A DNA stretch of 64,000 nt. Origin: Hymenobacter piscis. GTDB lineage: Bacteria; Bacteroidota; Bacteroidia; Cytophagales; Hymenobacteraceae. Shown here one piece after another: positions 49,397-58,666 of the stretch. Location of the stretch: NCBI RefSeq assembly GCF_018760735.1, contig NZ_JAHHZN010000003.1, positions 186,001 to 250,000 on the forward strand. The letters run 5' to 3'. A program made the position numbers and the translations under genes. How positions within the stretch are numbered: the stretch's first letter is position 1; every line of letters starts with the position of its first letter. Under the pieces are notes generated by a model, which was given only the letters and a program-made list of their open reading frames with translations, did not search any database and was not told where the DNA came from.

Positions 49397-51694
49397 TCAG
49401 GAGCCGGAAGCCGGAAGGTTCCCGATCCCGCGCCGGGCCAGCACGAGGCGGATTTCATCGAGGATGGCGGGGTCGTCGATGGTGGAAGGTACGGGGAAAG
49501 GCTCGCCGTCGGCCAGCTGGCGCAGGGTTTTGCGCAGAATTTTACCCGAGCGCGTCTTGGGCAGGCGCGCCACCACGGCCGCCTGCCGGAAGCTGGCCAC
49601 CGCCCCGATGCGCTGGCGCATGAGCTGCACCAGCTCCTGCTCCAGCACGTCTTCGGCGGGCTGCAGTCCATCCTTAAGCACCACCAGACCCACCGGCACC
49701 TGCCCGCGCAGGGCATCGGCCAGGCCCAGCACGGCGCACTCGGCCACGGCCGGGTGGGCGGCCAGGATTTCCTCCATCTCGCCGGTGCTCAGGCGGTGGC
49801 CGGCCACGTTAATTACGTCGTCGATGCGGCCCATGATATAGCAGTAGCCCTCGGCATCCTGGTAGCCGCCGTCGCCGCTGAGGTAGTAGCCGGGGAAGGC
49901 GTCGAGGTAGTTGCTGCGAAACCGCTCGTCGTCGTGCCAGAGGGTGGGCAGGCAGCCGGGCGGCAGCGGCAGGCGCACGGCCACCAGGCCGGTGGTGCCG
50001 GCCGGCACGGGCTGGCCGGCCTCATCGAGCACTTCCACCCGGTAGCCCGGCACGGGGTGGCCGGCCGCCCCGGCCCGGGGCGGAGGCATATCGGGGTAGC
50101 CCACCAGCGTGGCCAGCATGGGCCAGCCCGATTCCGTCTGCCACCAGTGATCCACCACGGGCACGCCCAGTAGCTGACCGGCCCAGTCGTAGGTGGCGGG
50201 GTCGCACCGTTCTCCGGCCAGAAACAGGTAGCGCAGGCGGTTCAGGTGGTAGCGGCGGGCCAGCTCGCCGGTGGGGTCTTCCTTCTTGATGGCGCGGATG
50301 GCGGTGGGCGCCGTGAACAGCACCCGCACGTCGTGCTCGGCCACCACGCGCCAGAACGTGCCCGCATCGGGGGTGCGCACGGGCTTGCCCTCGAACAGCA
50401 CGGTGGTGCCGCCCAGCAGCAAGGGCCCGTACACGATGTAGCTGTGGCCCACGGCCCACCCGATATCGGAGGCGGCCCAGAACGTTTCGCCGGGCTGTAT
50501 GCCATACACGGCGCCCATGCTGTAGCGCAGGGCCACGGCGTGGCCGCCATGCTCGCGCACGACGCCTTTTGGCCGCCCGGTGGTGCCGCTGGTATAGAGA
50601 ATGTAGAGCGGATGCGTGGCGTCGAGCGGCACGGCATCGGCGGGCGCCGCCCTCAGCAGCTGGCCGAAGTCCACCGCCCGGTAGGTTCGCCCGGCCGCCC
50701 CGGCCTGGTGTCCGGAGGCCCCTGTTTGGTGTTCCGAGGCCCGGCTTTGGTGTGTTGAGGCCCGACTTTGTTCCTCCGAGGCCCGGCTTTGGTGCATCGA
50801 GGCTTGGTTTTGTTCCTCCGAGGCCCGGCTTGGTTCTTCAGAAGCATCTTTTTGTTCTCCCGAGGTCCGATTTTGTTCCTCTGAGGTCCGGCTTTGTTCC
50901 TCTGAGGTCCGGCTTTGTTCCTCTGAGGTCCGGCTTTGTTCCTCTGAGGTCCGGCTTTGTTCTTCTGAGGCCCGATTTGCGGCCGTCGTGGTTCGGTCTG
51001 GAGGCTCCGGGGCCGGGTCAGCGGCCACGGAGGCTTCAGAAACCTCCCCGGCCGGGTCGGCGGGCAGCGTAGCCGGGCAGAAGTCGCGCTGGCAGACGAC
51101 TACGTGGGCCGGCGGGTGCCGGGCCAGGCCGATGGCGGCTTCCACCAGGGGCAGGTAGGGAATCACCCGGTCAAACTCCAGCCCGGCCGAAGCGCAGATA
51201 ATCACCCGGGGCCGGGCATCATCGATGCGCACGGCCAGCTCGGGCGGCGCGAAGCCCCCGAATACCACCGAGTGCACCGCGCCCAGGCGGGCGCAGGCCA
51301 GCATGGCCACCACCGCCTCGGGCATATTGGGCAGGTAGAGAATCACCCGGTCGCCGCGCCCCACGCCCAGGTCCCGCAGGCCCCCGGCGAAGCGGGCGGT
51401 CAGGTCCAGCAGCTCCCGGTAGGTGTAGCGGCGCACGGTGCCGGTCACGGGCGAATCGTAGATGAGGGCTACCTGCCCGGCGCGGCCCTGCTGCACGTGG
51501 TAGTCGAGGCAGAGCCAGCTGGTATTGAGCTGCCCGCCCCGAAACCAGCGGTAAAAGCCCGTGGCGGGGTCCTGGCTGAGCACGGGCCGGGGCGGGGCGC
51601 AGTGCCAAGCCAGGTGGGCGGCCTGCTCGGCCCAGAACTGATCGGGGTCGTGGAGGCTGGCGGCGTACTCGAGGGCGTAGGTGGGCTGCGACAT
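49397..51694 (-). CDS. PrpE-like acyl-CoA synthetase with heptapeptide-repeat insertion
   Basis: This 765-residue ANL enzyme is about 130 residues longer than propionyl-CoA synthetases of the PrpE type. Core motifs are intact: HPLYILYTSGTTGRPKGVV, DIGWAVGHSYIVYGPL, EGKPVRTPDAGTFWRVV, VDHWWQTESGW, YYLSGDGGYQDAEGYCYIMG, IDDVINVAGHRLSTGEMEEIL and LPKTRSGKILRK with the catalytic Lys. The extra length lies between residues of about 215 and 335, just before the phosphate-binding loop. It consists of an acidic linker and 13 heptads of the form R-(A/T)-S-E-E-Q-S (residues 241-331). The enzyme is probably functional with a surface extension. Substrate: propionate or a related short acid (inference). 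Confidence 0.92.
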   Translation of the reverse strand: MSQPTYALEYAASLHDPDQFWAEQAAHLAWHCAPPRPVLSQDPATGFYRWFRGGQLNTSWLCLDYHVQQGRAGQVALIYDSPVTGTVRRYTYRELLDLTARFAGGLRDLGVGRGDRVILYLPNMPEAVVAMLACARLGAVHSVVFGGFAPPELAVRIDDARPRVIICASAGLEFDRVIPYLPLVEAAIGLARHPPAHVVVCQRDFCPATLPADPAGEVSEASVAADPAPEPPDRTTTAANRASEEQSRTSEEQSRTSEEQSRTSEEQSRTSEEQNRTSGEQKDASEEPSRASEEQNQASMHQSRASEEQSRASTHQSRASEHQTGASGHQAGAAGRTYRAVDFGQLLRAAPADAVPLDATHPLYILYTSGTTGRPKGVVREHGGHAVALRYSMGAVYGIQPGETFWAASDIGWAVGHSYIVYGPLLLGGTTVLFEGKPVRTPDAGTFWRVVAEHDVRVLFTAPTAIRAIKKEDPTGELARRYHLNRLRYLFLAGERCDPATYDWAGQLLGVPVVDHWWQTESGWPMLATLVGYPDMPPPRAGAAGHPVPGYRVEVLDEAGQPVPAGTTGLVAVRLPLPPGCLPTLWHDDERFRSNYLDAFPGYYLSGDGGYQDAEGYCYIMGRIDDVINVAGHRLSTGEMEEILAAHPAVAECAVLGLADALRGQVPVGLVVLKDGLQPAEDVLEQELVQLMRQRIGAVASFRQAAVVARLPKTRSGKILRKTLRQLADGEPFPVPSTIDDPAILDEIRLVLARRGIGNLPASGS
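50702..50974 (-). repeat. 21-bp minisatellite inside the PrpE-like gene
   Basis: Thirteen in-frame 21-bp units encode heptapeptides R-(A/T)-S-E-E-Q-(S/N). Four consecutive units near 50873-50960 are identical in DNA; units towards the 3' end of the gene are diverged (ASMHQS, ASTHQS, ASGHQA). This gradient fits recent expansion at one end. Confidence 0.93.
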
Positions 51695-51721
51695 GGGCGG
51701 GAAAGGGTTGGCGGGGAGGAA

Positions 51722-52099
51722 TCAGGCGGAGGGCGGCAGCAGCTGCTGCACCTGCTGCATGAGCTGGCGGGTGCTGAAGGGCTTGGGCACGTAGAGGTCG
51801 GCCCCGGCTTCGTAGCCTTTCTCAATATCGGCCTCCCGGCTTTTGGCCGAAAGGAAAATAACGCGCGAGCCGGCACGATCGGGGCGCTGGCGCAGGTGGC
51901 GGCACACCTGGTAGCCATCCACGTCGGGCATCATAATATCGAGAATGACCACGTCGAAGGCCGTCTGGTCCACGGCTTCCAGGGCCTCGGTGCCGTTGCG
52001 GGCAATGCTGACCCGGTAGCCGGCCTTGCGCATGAGAAATTCCAGGGACATGACGATGTTCGGCTCGTCATCGACAATGAGAATGTGGGGAGGCTCCAT
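51722..52099 (-). CDS. Single-domain response regulator (CheY-like)
   Basis: This 125-residue receiver domain has no output domain. It starts at the ATG at 52099 (MEPPHILIVDDEPN). Seen: acidic pair DDE, phospho-acceptor Asp54 (VVILDIMMPDVDG), Ser in IFLSAKS and Lys in YVPKPFS. It is probably phosphorylated by the symporter-kinase encoded 150 bp upstream and passes the signal on by protein contact, or to a DNA-binding partner elsewhere. It lies directly before the PrpE-like gene, so it is expressed with the acyl-CoA synthetases. Confidence 0.94.
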   Translation of the reverse strand: MEPPHILIVDDEPNIVMSLEFLMRKAGYRVSIARNGTEALEAVDQTAFDVVILDIMMPDVDGYQVCRHLRQRPDRAGSRVIFLSAKSREADIEKGYEAGADLYVPKPFSTRQLMQQVQQLLPPSA

Positions 52100-52249
52100 G
52101 AGTAGTAGCAAAAAGAAACCAGGCCGTTCCAGTGCCGGCTTACCGGCAGCGGCGCCGGCCCAATGCCCCCCCAGACGGGCCCCGGTGAGGGCAAACCGAC
52201 GGAAACCCGGGGCCGGCAGCAGCAGGCAGGCAGGGCGAATGACGCATGT

Positions 52250-55009
52250 TCAGGCGAAAAAAGGCAATTCCAGCGAAAACCGGGCGCCCTGCTCGGGCTG
52301 GCTTTCCACCCAGATGCGGCCGGCGTGCAGCTCCACAATCTTCTTGGTGATGGCCAGGCCCAGGCCCGAGCCCTCGGGCTTGCGCATGGTCTGGTGGCGG
52401 GCCTGAAAGAACTTATCGAAAATCAGCTGGTGAAACTCCGGCGCGATGCCCTTGCCGTTATCCTGCACCCACAGCCGCAGCCCCGCGGGGCCGGCCTCCA
52501 CTCCCACCCCAATGCGCCCCGTACCATCACTGCGGCACGATTTAACGGCGTTGGAGAGCAGATTCACGAGCACCTGCATGAGCCGGTCCCGGTCGCCGGG
52601 CAGGGCGGGCAGGCCGGGGGGCACGGCCAGGTCGAGCTGAATGCGCTTGTCGCGCAGCAGCTGGCCCACGGCTTCGAGCGCGTCGGTTACCACGTCGGCC
52701 ACGTCGAGGGCGGCCTTGTCGAGGGTCGCCCGCCCCGATTCGTACTTCTCCAGATCGAGCACCAGGGTGATGAGCCGGCTCAGGCGCTCCGACTCGCGGG
52801 TGATGGTGAGCAGAAACCGCTGGCGGTCGGGCTCGTCGAGGTCGGGGTTGTCGGTCAGGATTTCCGACAGGGCCCGGATGCTGGTGAGCGGGGTGCGCAG
52901 CTCGTGGGTGACGGTGTAGAGGAATTCGTCCTTGTGCTGGTCGAGTTCCCGGAGCTGGTCGTAGGCCTGCTGGAGCTGGCCGGTAAGGCCCTGGAGCTGG
53001 CGCTGCTGCTTCTGGAGCTGGCGGTTGGCTTCGAGCAGCTGCTGGCTTTCGCGCAGAATGCCCACCACGTTGTCGAAGCTGATGTCTTCCACGCCCACCG
53101 AGGAGCGCAGCAGCAGCCGGGCCGAGGCGGGCCCCACGGTCCCGGCCAGGAGTTTCTCGGCGTAGGCCAGCAGGCGCGGGTCGGCGGGCGGCGGCACCGC
53201 GGCCGGGTCCGACGGGACCCGTACGGGCGGCGGGGGGAAATGCTCCTCGAAGGCGCGCAGAGCCTGGTTGGTGCGCTTCTTGCCCAGAAAGCCCACCAGC
53301 AGGGCCCGCACGTCGGGCAGCGGGGCGGCACTGTGCCAGCCGGCCGACTCCTCGAAGCCGGCTTCCAGGCGGAACACGTCCACGAACAGCCGGGCCTGGC
53401 GCTGCTCCAGGGCCGAGGGCTGCTGCCGCAGCGAGAGGCCCAGGTAGAGGCCCACGTTCAGCAGCCAGCTCCAGAACAACCCGTGCGACAGCGCATCGAG
53501 CCCCTCCAGCCCCAGCAGCGCCCCCGGCCGCAGGGCGCTCAGCCCCCAGGGGCCCTGGCTCAGCACCGAGGCGGGCACCAGCCCCGGCCCGGCCATGGTG
53601 GGCAGCACCAGGGTATAGAACCACACGGCGAAACCCGCCAGCAGGCCCGCCGTGGCCCCGGCCCGGGTGCCCCCCTTCCAGTAGAGGCCGCCCAGCACCA
53701 CGGGCACGAACTGGGCCACGGCCGCAAAGGAGATCAGGCCGATGTTGACCAGGGGCAGCAGATGGCCCACGGCGGCGTAATAGCCGAAGGCCAGCAGCAG
53801 CACCAGCACCACGGCCAGGCGGCGGCTGTGCAGCGTGGCCTGGCCCAGGCGGGCAAACCAGCGCGGACCGGCCGCCCGGGGCGCCGTCAGGCGCACGAGC
53901 AGGGGCATGAGCAGGTGGTGGCTCATCATCACACTCAGGGCAATGGTTTCCACGATAATCATGCTGCTGGCCGCCGAGAGGCCGCCCAGGTAAATGAACA
54001 GGGCCAGCCAGGGGTGGCCGGCCCGCAGCGGCAGGGCCAGCACGTAGAGGTCGGCATCGAGCAGCCCGCCCGCATCGAGCAGGCGCCCGCCGAAGGCCAG
54101 GGGCAGCACCAGCAGGTTGATGATGATGAGGTAGAGCGGAAACAGCCACATGGCCTTGCGCAGGTGGTCTTCGTTCACGTTTTCCACCACGGCCACCTGA
54201 AACTGCCGGGGCAGCAGCAGAATGGCCGACATGCTCAGCAGCAGCAGCGTGAACCACTGCCCGGACGTGGTGCCGGCCCCCTCCAGCGTAAACAGGCGGC
54301 TCAGCTCGGGCAGGGCGGCGGCCCGCGCAAACACGTCGGCAAAGCCGTCGAACAGGCCGTAGGTCACGAACAGGCCGGCGGCCAGGAAGGCGACCAGCTT
54401 GAGCAGGCTTTCCATGGCCACGGCCAGCACCATGCCCTCGTGCCGCTCGGTGGCTTCCACGGAGCGCACCCCGAAAACGATGGTGAAGAAGGCCAGCGCC
54501 ACGGTGGTGTAGAAGGCCGAGCCCACGGCGGCCGCGTCTTCCATGGGCTGCTCGGACAGTCCCGGCACCCGGGTCAGAATATCGAAGGACGCGGCGATGG
54601 CCTTGATCTGGAGGGCGATGTAAGGCACCACGCCCAGCACGCACACCCCCGTCACGAGCGCGCCCAGCCCGGCGCTTTTGCCGTAGCGGGCCGAGATGAA
54701 GTCGGCAATAGAGGTCAGGCGCTGGGCGCGGCAGATGCGGATGATTTTACGCAGCACCAGCCAGGCCAGGGGCGCCATGAGCGTGGGCCCGAGGTAGATG
54801 CCCACGAACTCCAGCCCGAAGTGGGCGGCCCGGCCCACCGAGCCGTAGTAGGTCCAGGCGGTGCAGTACACGGCCATGCTCAGGGCGTACACGTAAGGGT
54901 TGCTCACCAGGCTGCGCCGCGCCGCCACGCGCCGCTCGGCCGCGTACGCCACCCCGAACAGCAGCACCAGGTACCCGAAAGAAAAGCCCAGAACCAGCAG
55001 CGGATTCAT
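52250..55009 (-). CDS. Sodium:solute symporter-histidine kinase fusion (CbrA-like)
   Basis: This 919-residue membrane protein joins an SLC5/SSS transporter domain (residues 1 to about 480, about 13 helices) to a kinase. Symporter features include VYCTAWTYYGSVGRAA near residue 50, LTSIADFISARYGKS and LSAASSMIIVETIALS. A middle region of about 130 residues fits a STAC-like linker, then a coiled coil (LLEANRQLQKQQRQLQGLTG). The kinase core has His at about 701 in VTHELRTPLTSI, N box LVNLLSNAVKS, G1 VQDNGKGIAP and G2 GSGLGLAITKKI. CbrA-type proteins couple solute uptake to signalling. Here the solute is probably a short carboxylate. ATG 55009 is chosen over a TTG two codons upstream. Confidence 0.94.
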   Translation of the reverse strand: MNPLLVLGFSFGYLVLLFGVAYAAERRVAARRSLVSNPYVYALSMAVYCTAWTYYGSVGRAAHFGLEFVGIYLGPTLMAPLAWLVLRKIIRICRAQRLTSIADFISARYGKSAGLGALVTGVCVLGVVPYIALQIKAIAASFDILTRVPGLSEQPMEDAAAVGSAFYTTVALAFFTIVFGVRSVEATERHEGMVLAVAMESLLKLVAFLAAGLFVTYGLFDGFADVFARAAALPELSRLFTLEGAGTTSGQWFTLLLLSMSAILLLPRQFQVAVVENVNEDHLRKAMWLFPLYLIIINLLVLPLAFGGRLLDAGGLLDADLYVLALPLRAGHPWLALFIYLGGLSAASSMIIVETIALSVMMSHHLLMPLLVRLTAPRAAGPRWFARLGQATLHSRRLAVVLVLLLAFGYYAAVGHLLPLVNIGLISFAAVAQFVPVVLGGLYWKGGTRAGATAGLLAGFAVWFYTLVLPTMAGPGLVPASVLSQGPWGLSALRPGALLGLEGLDALSHGLFWSWLLNVGLYLGLSLRQQPSALEQRQARLFVDVFRLEAGFEESAGWHSAAPLPDVRALLVGFLGKKRTNQALRAFEEHFPPPPVRVPSDPAAVPPPADPRLLAYAEKLLAGTVGPASARLLLRSSVGVEDISFDNVVGILRESQQLLEANRQLQKQQRQLQGLTGQLQQAYDQLRELDQHKDEFLYTVTHELRTPLTSIRALSEILTDNPDLDEPDRQRFLLTITRESERLSRLITLVLDLEKYESGRATLDKAALDVADVVTDALEAVGQLLRDKRIQLDLAVPPGLPALPGDRDRLMQVLVNLLSNAVKSCRSDGTGRIGVGVEAGPAGLRLWVQDNGKGIAPEFHQLIFDKFFQARHQTMRKPEGSGLGLAITKKIVELHAGRIWVESQPEQGARFSLELPFFA

Positions 55010-55132
55010 TTTCAATTACGAATTAAGAACCAGGAATTAAGAACGTTTCAGCGGGCAGCAACCGCGTCGAATTCCGCTCTCCTGATTCCGAGGTGAGGCG
55101 TCAGGTCTTTACAAAAAGGGCATTCTTACCGC

Positions 55133-55351
55133 TTACTTCCTACTTCTTACCAGCCAGCCCGTTGCCAGTACCAGCGCGGCCCAGGCCACCAGCACGTAGA
55201 GGTAGAGCACCGGAATGCCGGCCACCCGGCCGGCGTGCTGGAAGGCGCCCAGCAGCGGGAAGTTGAGCAGCACGCCGAACAGCAGGGCCACGAACAGCAG
55301 CTGCTGGCCGCGGCGCTGCTCCGGCCGCTCCGGGGAAGCAAGAGGAGGCAT
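55133..55351 (-). CDS. Small two-helix membrane protein
   Basis: This 72-residue protein has two hydrophobic segments (LLFVALLFGVLLNFPLLGAF and IPVLYLYVLVAWAALVLATG), separated by a short loop, with a basic C-terminus. It resembles the small DUF485/YjcH-like or DUF3311-like proteins found with sodium:solute symporters, but I cannot assign it. It lies between the MFS carrier and the symporter-kinase genes on the same strand. It is likely an accessory subunit of that carrier. Confidence 0.8.
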   Translation of the reverse strand: MPPLASPERPEQRRGQQLLFVALLFGVLLNFPLLGAFQHAGRVAGIPVLYLYVLVAWAALVLATGWLVRSRK

Positions 55352-55489
55352 AAGGGCGGGGTGGGTTGGGGAAGATGCCAGGAGCCGGCGAGCGGGCCGC
55401 GGCGGCTATCCGGCGCCTAAAGCAAGCAAAATCCGCCGAACCAGGGGCGCGACGGATTTGCAAGGGGCCAGCGGGGGGGCCTACAGTGG

Positions 55490-56980
55490 TCAGGCCGCGG
55501 GCGTGTCTTCCATCAGCTTCACGTTGCGCACGTCCTTCATCAGGGCCGAGCCGATTATCCAGCAGAGGAAGGCAATGAGGACCGGATACAGCAGGCCGGC
55601 GTAGCTGCTCCACTCCTTGATAAAGGTGCCATCGGGCTGGGCGGCCGCGCGCAGGGTGAGGGCGGTGGCAATCAGCGGCACGAAGCCCCCGAATACGCCG
55701 TTGCCGATGTGGTAGGGCAGCGACAGGCTGGTGTAGCGCACTTTGGTAGGAAACAGCTCCACCAGGTAGGCCGCAATGGGTCCGTAGGCCATGGTCACGA
55801 ACAGCACCAGGCAGAAGACGAGCAGCGTCATGGGCAGCAGCTGGGGGCTGAGGGCTTTCTTCACGGCCGGCACGGCCTTGCCGGTGGCGTCGACGGTGGC
55901 GGCGGCGGTTTCGGTGAGCGGACCGGCAAACTGCTTGAGGCCGTAGAAGATGGGAATGGTGAACAGCGCCCCGCAGAGCAGGCCCATCATGATGATTTTC
56001 TTGCGCCCGATACGGTCCGAGAGGCCCCCGAAGTACACGAAGAAGGGGGTGGCCAGCACCAGGGCCGCGCACAGTACCAGGGCCGCATCCAGAATATCGA
56101 GCTTGAGGGTGGTCTGCATGAAGGAGTAGGCGTAGAACTGGCCGGTGTACCACACTACGCCCTGGCCCATGGTGGCCCCGAACAGGGAGATGAGCACCAG
56201 CCGGCGGTTGACCGGGTTCACGAACGACTCGCGCAACGGGTTCTGGGAGGTTTTGCCCTCGGCCTTGGCCTTGGCAAACAGCGGCGACTCGTGGAGCTTG
56301 CGGCGGATGTAGTAGGAGGCAATTACCAGCAGGCCCGAGAGCAGGAACGGAATGCGCCAGCCCCACTCCTTGAAGGCCTCTTCGCCCATGGCTTTGCGGG
56401 TGGTGATAATCACCAGAATGCTGATGAGCAGGCCGGCCGTAGCCGTAATCTGAATAAAGGACGTGTAGTAGCCGCGCTTGTTATCGGGCGAGTGCTCGGC
56501 CACGTAGGTGGTGGCGCCGCCGTACTCGCCGCCCAGGGCCAGGCCCTGCAGCAGGCGCAGGAGCGTGACAATGATGGGCGCGGCCACCCCGATTTTGTCG
56601 TAGCTCGGAATCAGGCCCGTCACGAAGGTGGCGCCGCCCATCAGCAGCAGCGTGAGCAGGAAGGTGTACTTGCGCCCGATCATGTCGCCGATGCGGCCGA
56701 ATACCAGCGCCCCGAACGGCCGCACCACGAACCCGGCCCCGAACACAGCCAGGGTACCCAGAATGGTGTCCTCGATTTTGCCGGTGGTGCCAAACAGCAC
56801 CGGCCCGATGATGGCGGCCAGCGACCCGAAAATGTAGAAGTCGTACCACTCAATCACGGTTCCCACCGAGGAAGCCGTAATCACCTGCCAGATTTTGCTG
56901 GTGGAAACCTGATTGTTGTCGTGCTCCGCCGGAGCCTCGACGGCCGCCGCGTAACCGGGGCGAATTACATCCTGTGCCAT
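55490..56980 (-). CDS. MFS transporter of the metabolite:H+ symporter type
   Basis: This 496-residue permease has about 12 predicted helices. Seen: GTVIEWYDFYIFGSLAAIIGPVLF in the first helix, the MFS signature loop GRIGDMIGRKYTFLLTLLLMG, GEYGGATTYVAEHSPDNKRGYYTSF (acidic/polar motif of MHS carriers) and GWRIPFLLSG. These match the MHS subfamily (ShiA, ProP, KgtP), which import organic acids or osmolytes with protons. In this gene set a monocarboxylate or other organic acid is the most likely substrate. Encoded between the porin and the small membrane protein. Confidence 0.92.
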   Translation of the reverse strand: MAQDVIRPGYAAAVEAPAEHDNNQVSTSKIWQVITASSVGTVIEWYDFYIFGSLAAIIGPVLFGTTGKIEDTILGTLAVFGAGFVVRPFGALVFGRIGDMIGRKYTFLLTLLLMGGATFVTGLIPSYDKIGVAAPIIVTLLRLLQGLALGGEYGGATTYVAEHSPDNKRGYYTSFIQITATAGLLISILVIITTRKAMGEEAFKEWGWRIPFLLSGLLVIASYYIRRKLHESPLFAKAKAEGKTSQNPLRESFVNPVNRRLVLISLFGATMGQGVVWYTGQFYAYSFMQTTLKLDILDAALVLCAALVLATPFFVYFGGLSDRIGRKKIIMMGLLCGALFTIPIFYGLKQFAGPLTETAAATVDATGKAVPAVKKALSPQLLPMTLLVFCLVLFVTMAYGPIAAYLVELFPTKVRYTSLSLPYHIGNGVFGGFVPLIATALTLRAAAQPDGTFIKEWSSYAGLLYPVLIAFLCWIIGSALMKDVRNVKLMEDTPAA

Positions 56981-57058
56981 TACAATGCGGGAGTTTGGTG
57001 GGGAAAGATGATGGGGGAAAGAGCCAGGCAGAGAAGGGAAAGCAACCTGGGGCGCGGC

Positions 57059-58528
57059 CTAGAGGAAGACCATGGTTTGCAGGGTCACTTCGGAGCGGTA
57101 GTTCACGTCCTGGGGGTTGGAGTAGTCGGGGCGGGCGCGGTAATTGAGCGTGAACTTGGCGTTGTGGCCGTCGAGCAGCACGTTGGCGCCCAGATCGTAC
57201 ACGTTCACGTTCGGGGCCCCCAGGGCATCGAGGCCGTCGAAGCGGCCGTGCTGCCAGGCAGCGTAGGGCTGCAGGCGGGCTTTTTCGCCCAGCACACTCT
57301 TGGGCATCAGGTAGCCCAGCTGCCCGTAGAGGGCCGAGCCGGTACCCACCACGGGGTAGGCGTTGCCGCGCAGCGTCCCCGCGCCCGGAATCGGGGCCGC
57401 GCCCCCGGCCGAGCTGGGGTTGAGCAGGCCGATATTGCGCACGTAGTTGGGGCCGAAATCGTAGTTGTAGTACACCCCGTAGGCCGTGAGGGCCGTGCCC
57501 GCGTCCTTGTTGAGGGGCGTATCGAAGAATACGTCGGCCGAGAGAATGGCCAGGTTGTGCGTCCGGTAAGGCAGCGTGAAAGGGTCCTGGGGCAGGGTGG
57601 CGGGCAGGGCGCCGGGCCGCGAGAACATGGCGTCCTGGTTGACCAGAAAACCCGCTCCGATGTTGAACACGCGCTTGGTGCCCAGGTAGGAGCCCACGGC
57701 GTAGGGCAGCAGGTTGGCTTCCAGATCCCGGAACCCGTAGCTGAAGTAGCCCTGGTAATTTTTGCGGCTGTTGCGGGGGTTGTAGTCGGCTACATTGGTA
57801 GGCAGCGTGGCGGGGGTAGCCGTCTGGCTGGTCGCAAACGGGTCGTTCATGGATACCGCGTAATCGAAGCGGCCGATGCGGCCCTTGGCGTAAACGCCCA
57901 GCCAGCGGGCAAACTGGTCGATTTTCTCAATAGTGGGCCAGTTGGAAATTGGGGCGTCGTAGGCCAGGAAGTTGAGGGTGCTGGCCCGCGTCATGCGCGA
58001 AATTCCGTTCTGGTAGTGCAGGCCGGCCCCCAGATCCAGGTATTTGTTCACCTTGTACTCCACCATGGCCTCGTGCACGAACAACTGGGGTTTCTTACCC
58101 GGGTCGCCGAGGCCCACGCCCCCGCTCACGGCGTTCTGGTTGTTGATGCCAAAGTGGCTGATGATGAGAAAACGGGGGGTAAGCTGGGCGTAAATCAGCA
58201 GGCGGGAACGGCGCAGCCCCACGTCGAAGGTGCTGTTCTGGGGGTCGCCGGGCACGTGCTGGGAACCGGTGTTGTTGCGGTTGTAGCGCGTCCAGACCTG
58301 GTGCCAGTTGATGATGCGAAAGTACTTGGAGCCGTCGGGCGAGAGGTTCACCTTCAGCCCCGCCCCGTAGGGCACCGATTGGGTGGGAGCCGGGGGCGTG
58401 GGCGCGGGAGCCGGGGGCGCCGGAGCCGGGGCCGGCGGATTGCCGGCGGGCGGGGGCTGCACCTGGGCTGTGGCCCCGGCGGCCGTCAGCAACGCACTTG
58501 CCGCTAGAGCGTAACGAACGTTTCGCAT
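57059..58528 (-). CDS. Outer-membrane porin (phosphate-selective-porin-like)
   Basis: This 489-residue protein has a signal peptide (ending AGATAQ), then a Pro/Ala-rich linker of about 30 residues with PAPAP repeats (residues 23-53). The remainder is a long beta-barrel: YFRIINWHQVWTRYNRNNTG, RRSRLLIYAQLTPRFLIISHF, FVHEAMVEYKVNKYLDLGAG and a final strand VTLQTMVFL with a terminal aromatic and Leu. It resembles the OprO/P-like porin group. It probably lets organic acids cross the outer membrane for the MFS carrier encoded 78 bp downstream. Confidence 0.88.
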   Translation of the reverse strand: MRNVRYALAASALLTAAGATAQVQPPPAGNPPAPAPAPPAPAPTPPAPTQSVPYGAGLKVNLSPDGSKYFRIINWHQVWTRYNRNNTGSQHVPGDPQNSTFDVGLRRSRLLIYAQLTPRFLIISHFGINNQNAVSGGVGLGDPGKKPQLFVHEAMVEYKVNKYLDLGAGLHYQNGISRMTRASTLNFLAYDAPISNWPTIEKIDQFARWLGVYAKGRIGRFDYAVSMNDPFATSQTATPATLPTNVADYNPRNSRKNYQGYFSYGFRDLEANLLPYAVGSYLGTKRVFNIGAGFLVNQDAMFSRPGALPATLPQDPFTLPYRTHNLAILSADVFFDTPLNKDAGTALTAYGVYYNYDFGPNYVRNIGLLNPSSAGGAAPIPGAGTLRGNAYPVVGTGSALYGQLGYLMPKSVLGEKARLQPYAAWQHGRFDGLDALGAPNVNVYDLGANVLLDGHNAKFTLNYRARPDYSNPQDVNYRSEVTLQTMVFL

Positions 58529-58638
58529 GGGAGGAGGGAATTGGGGTTGGGAGAAATCAGGGCCAGCAGCGGCCGCCCACCGGACGTCCGTTTCACTGCT
58601 GCCAAGTAGCTGAATTCCCGCCCCGAAGCCATATCCTG

Positions 58639-58665
58639 GCTATACATCCGCTAAGCGGCTATAGC
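58639..58665. promoter_or_regulatory. Palindrome between regulator and porin genes
   Basis: GCTATA (58639-58644) and TATAGC (58660-58665) flank CCGCT-A-AGCGG (58648-58658). It is a nested palindrome just after the zinc-ribbon/HTH gene and 110 bases before the porin start. A possible operator or weak terminator; no consensus is known to me. Confidence 0.4.
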
Positions 58666-58666
58666 T

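Noticed and set aside
50702..50974. Tandem repeats as a CRISPR array
   Set aside because: Units are contiguous 21-mers in frame in a coding sequence, with no spacers and no cas genes nearby.
52163..55096. Plus-strand open frame of 977 codons opposite the symporter-kinase gene
   Set aside because: Antisense to an intact CbrA-like gene; low-complexity His/Gln/Gly-rich translation without domains.
55709..58507. Plus-strand open frame of 932 codons opposite the MFS and porin genes
   Set aside because: Antisense shadow of two real genes, again with low-complexity translation.
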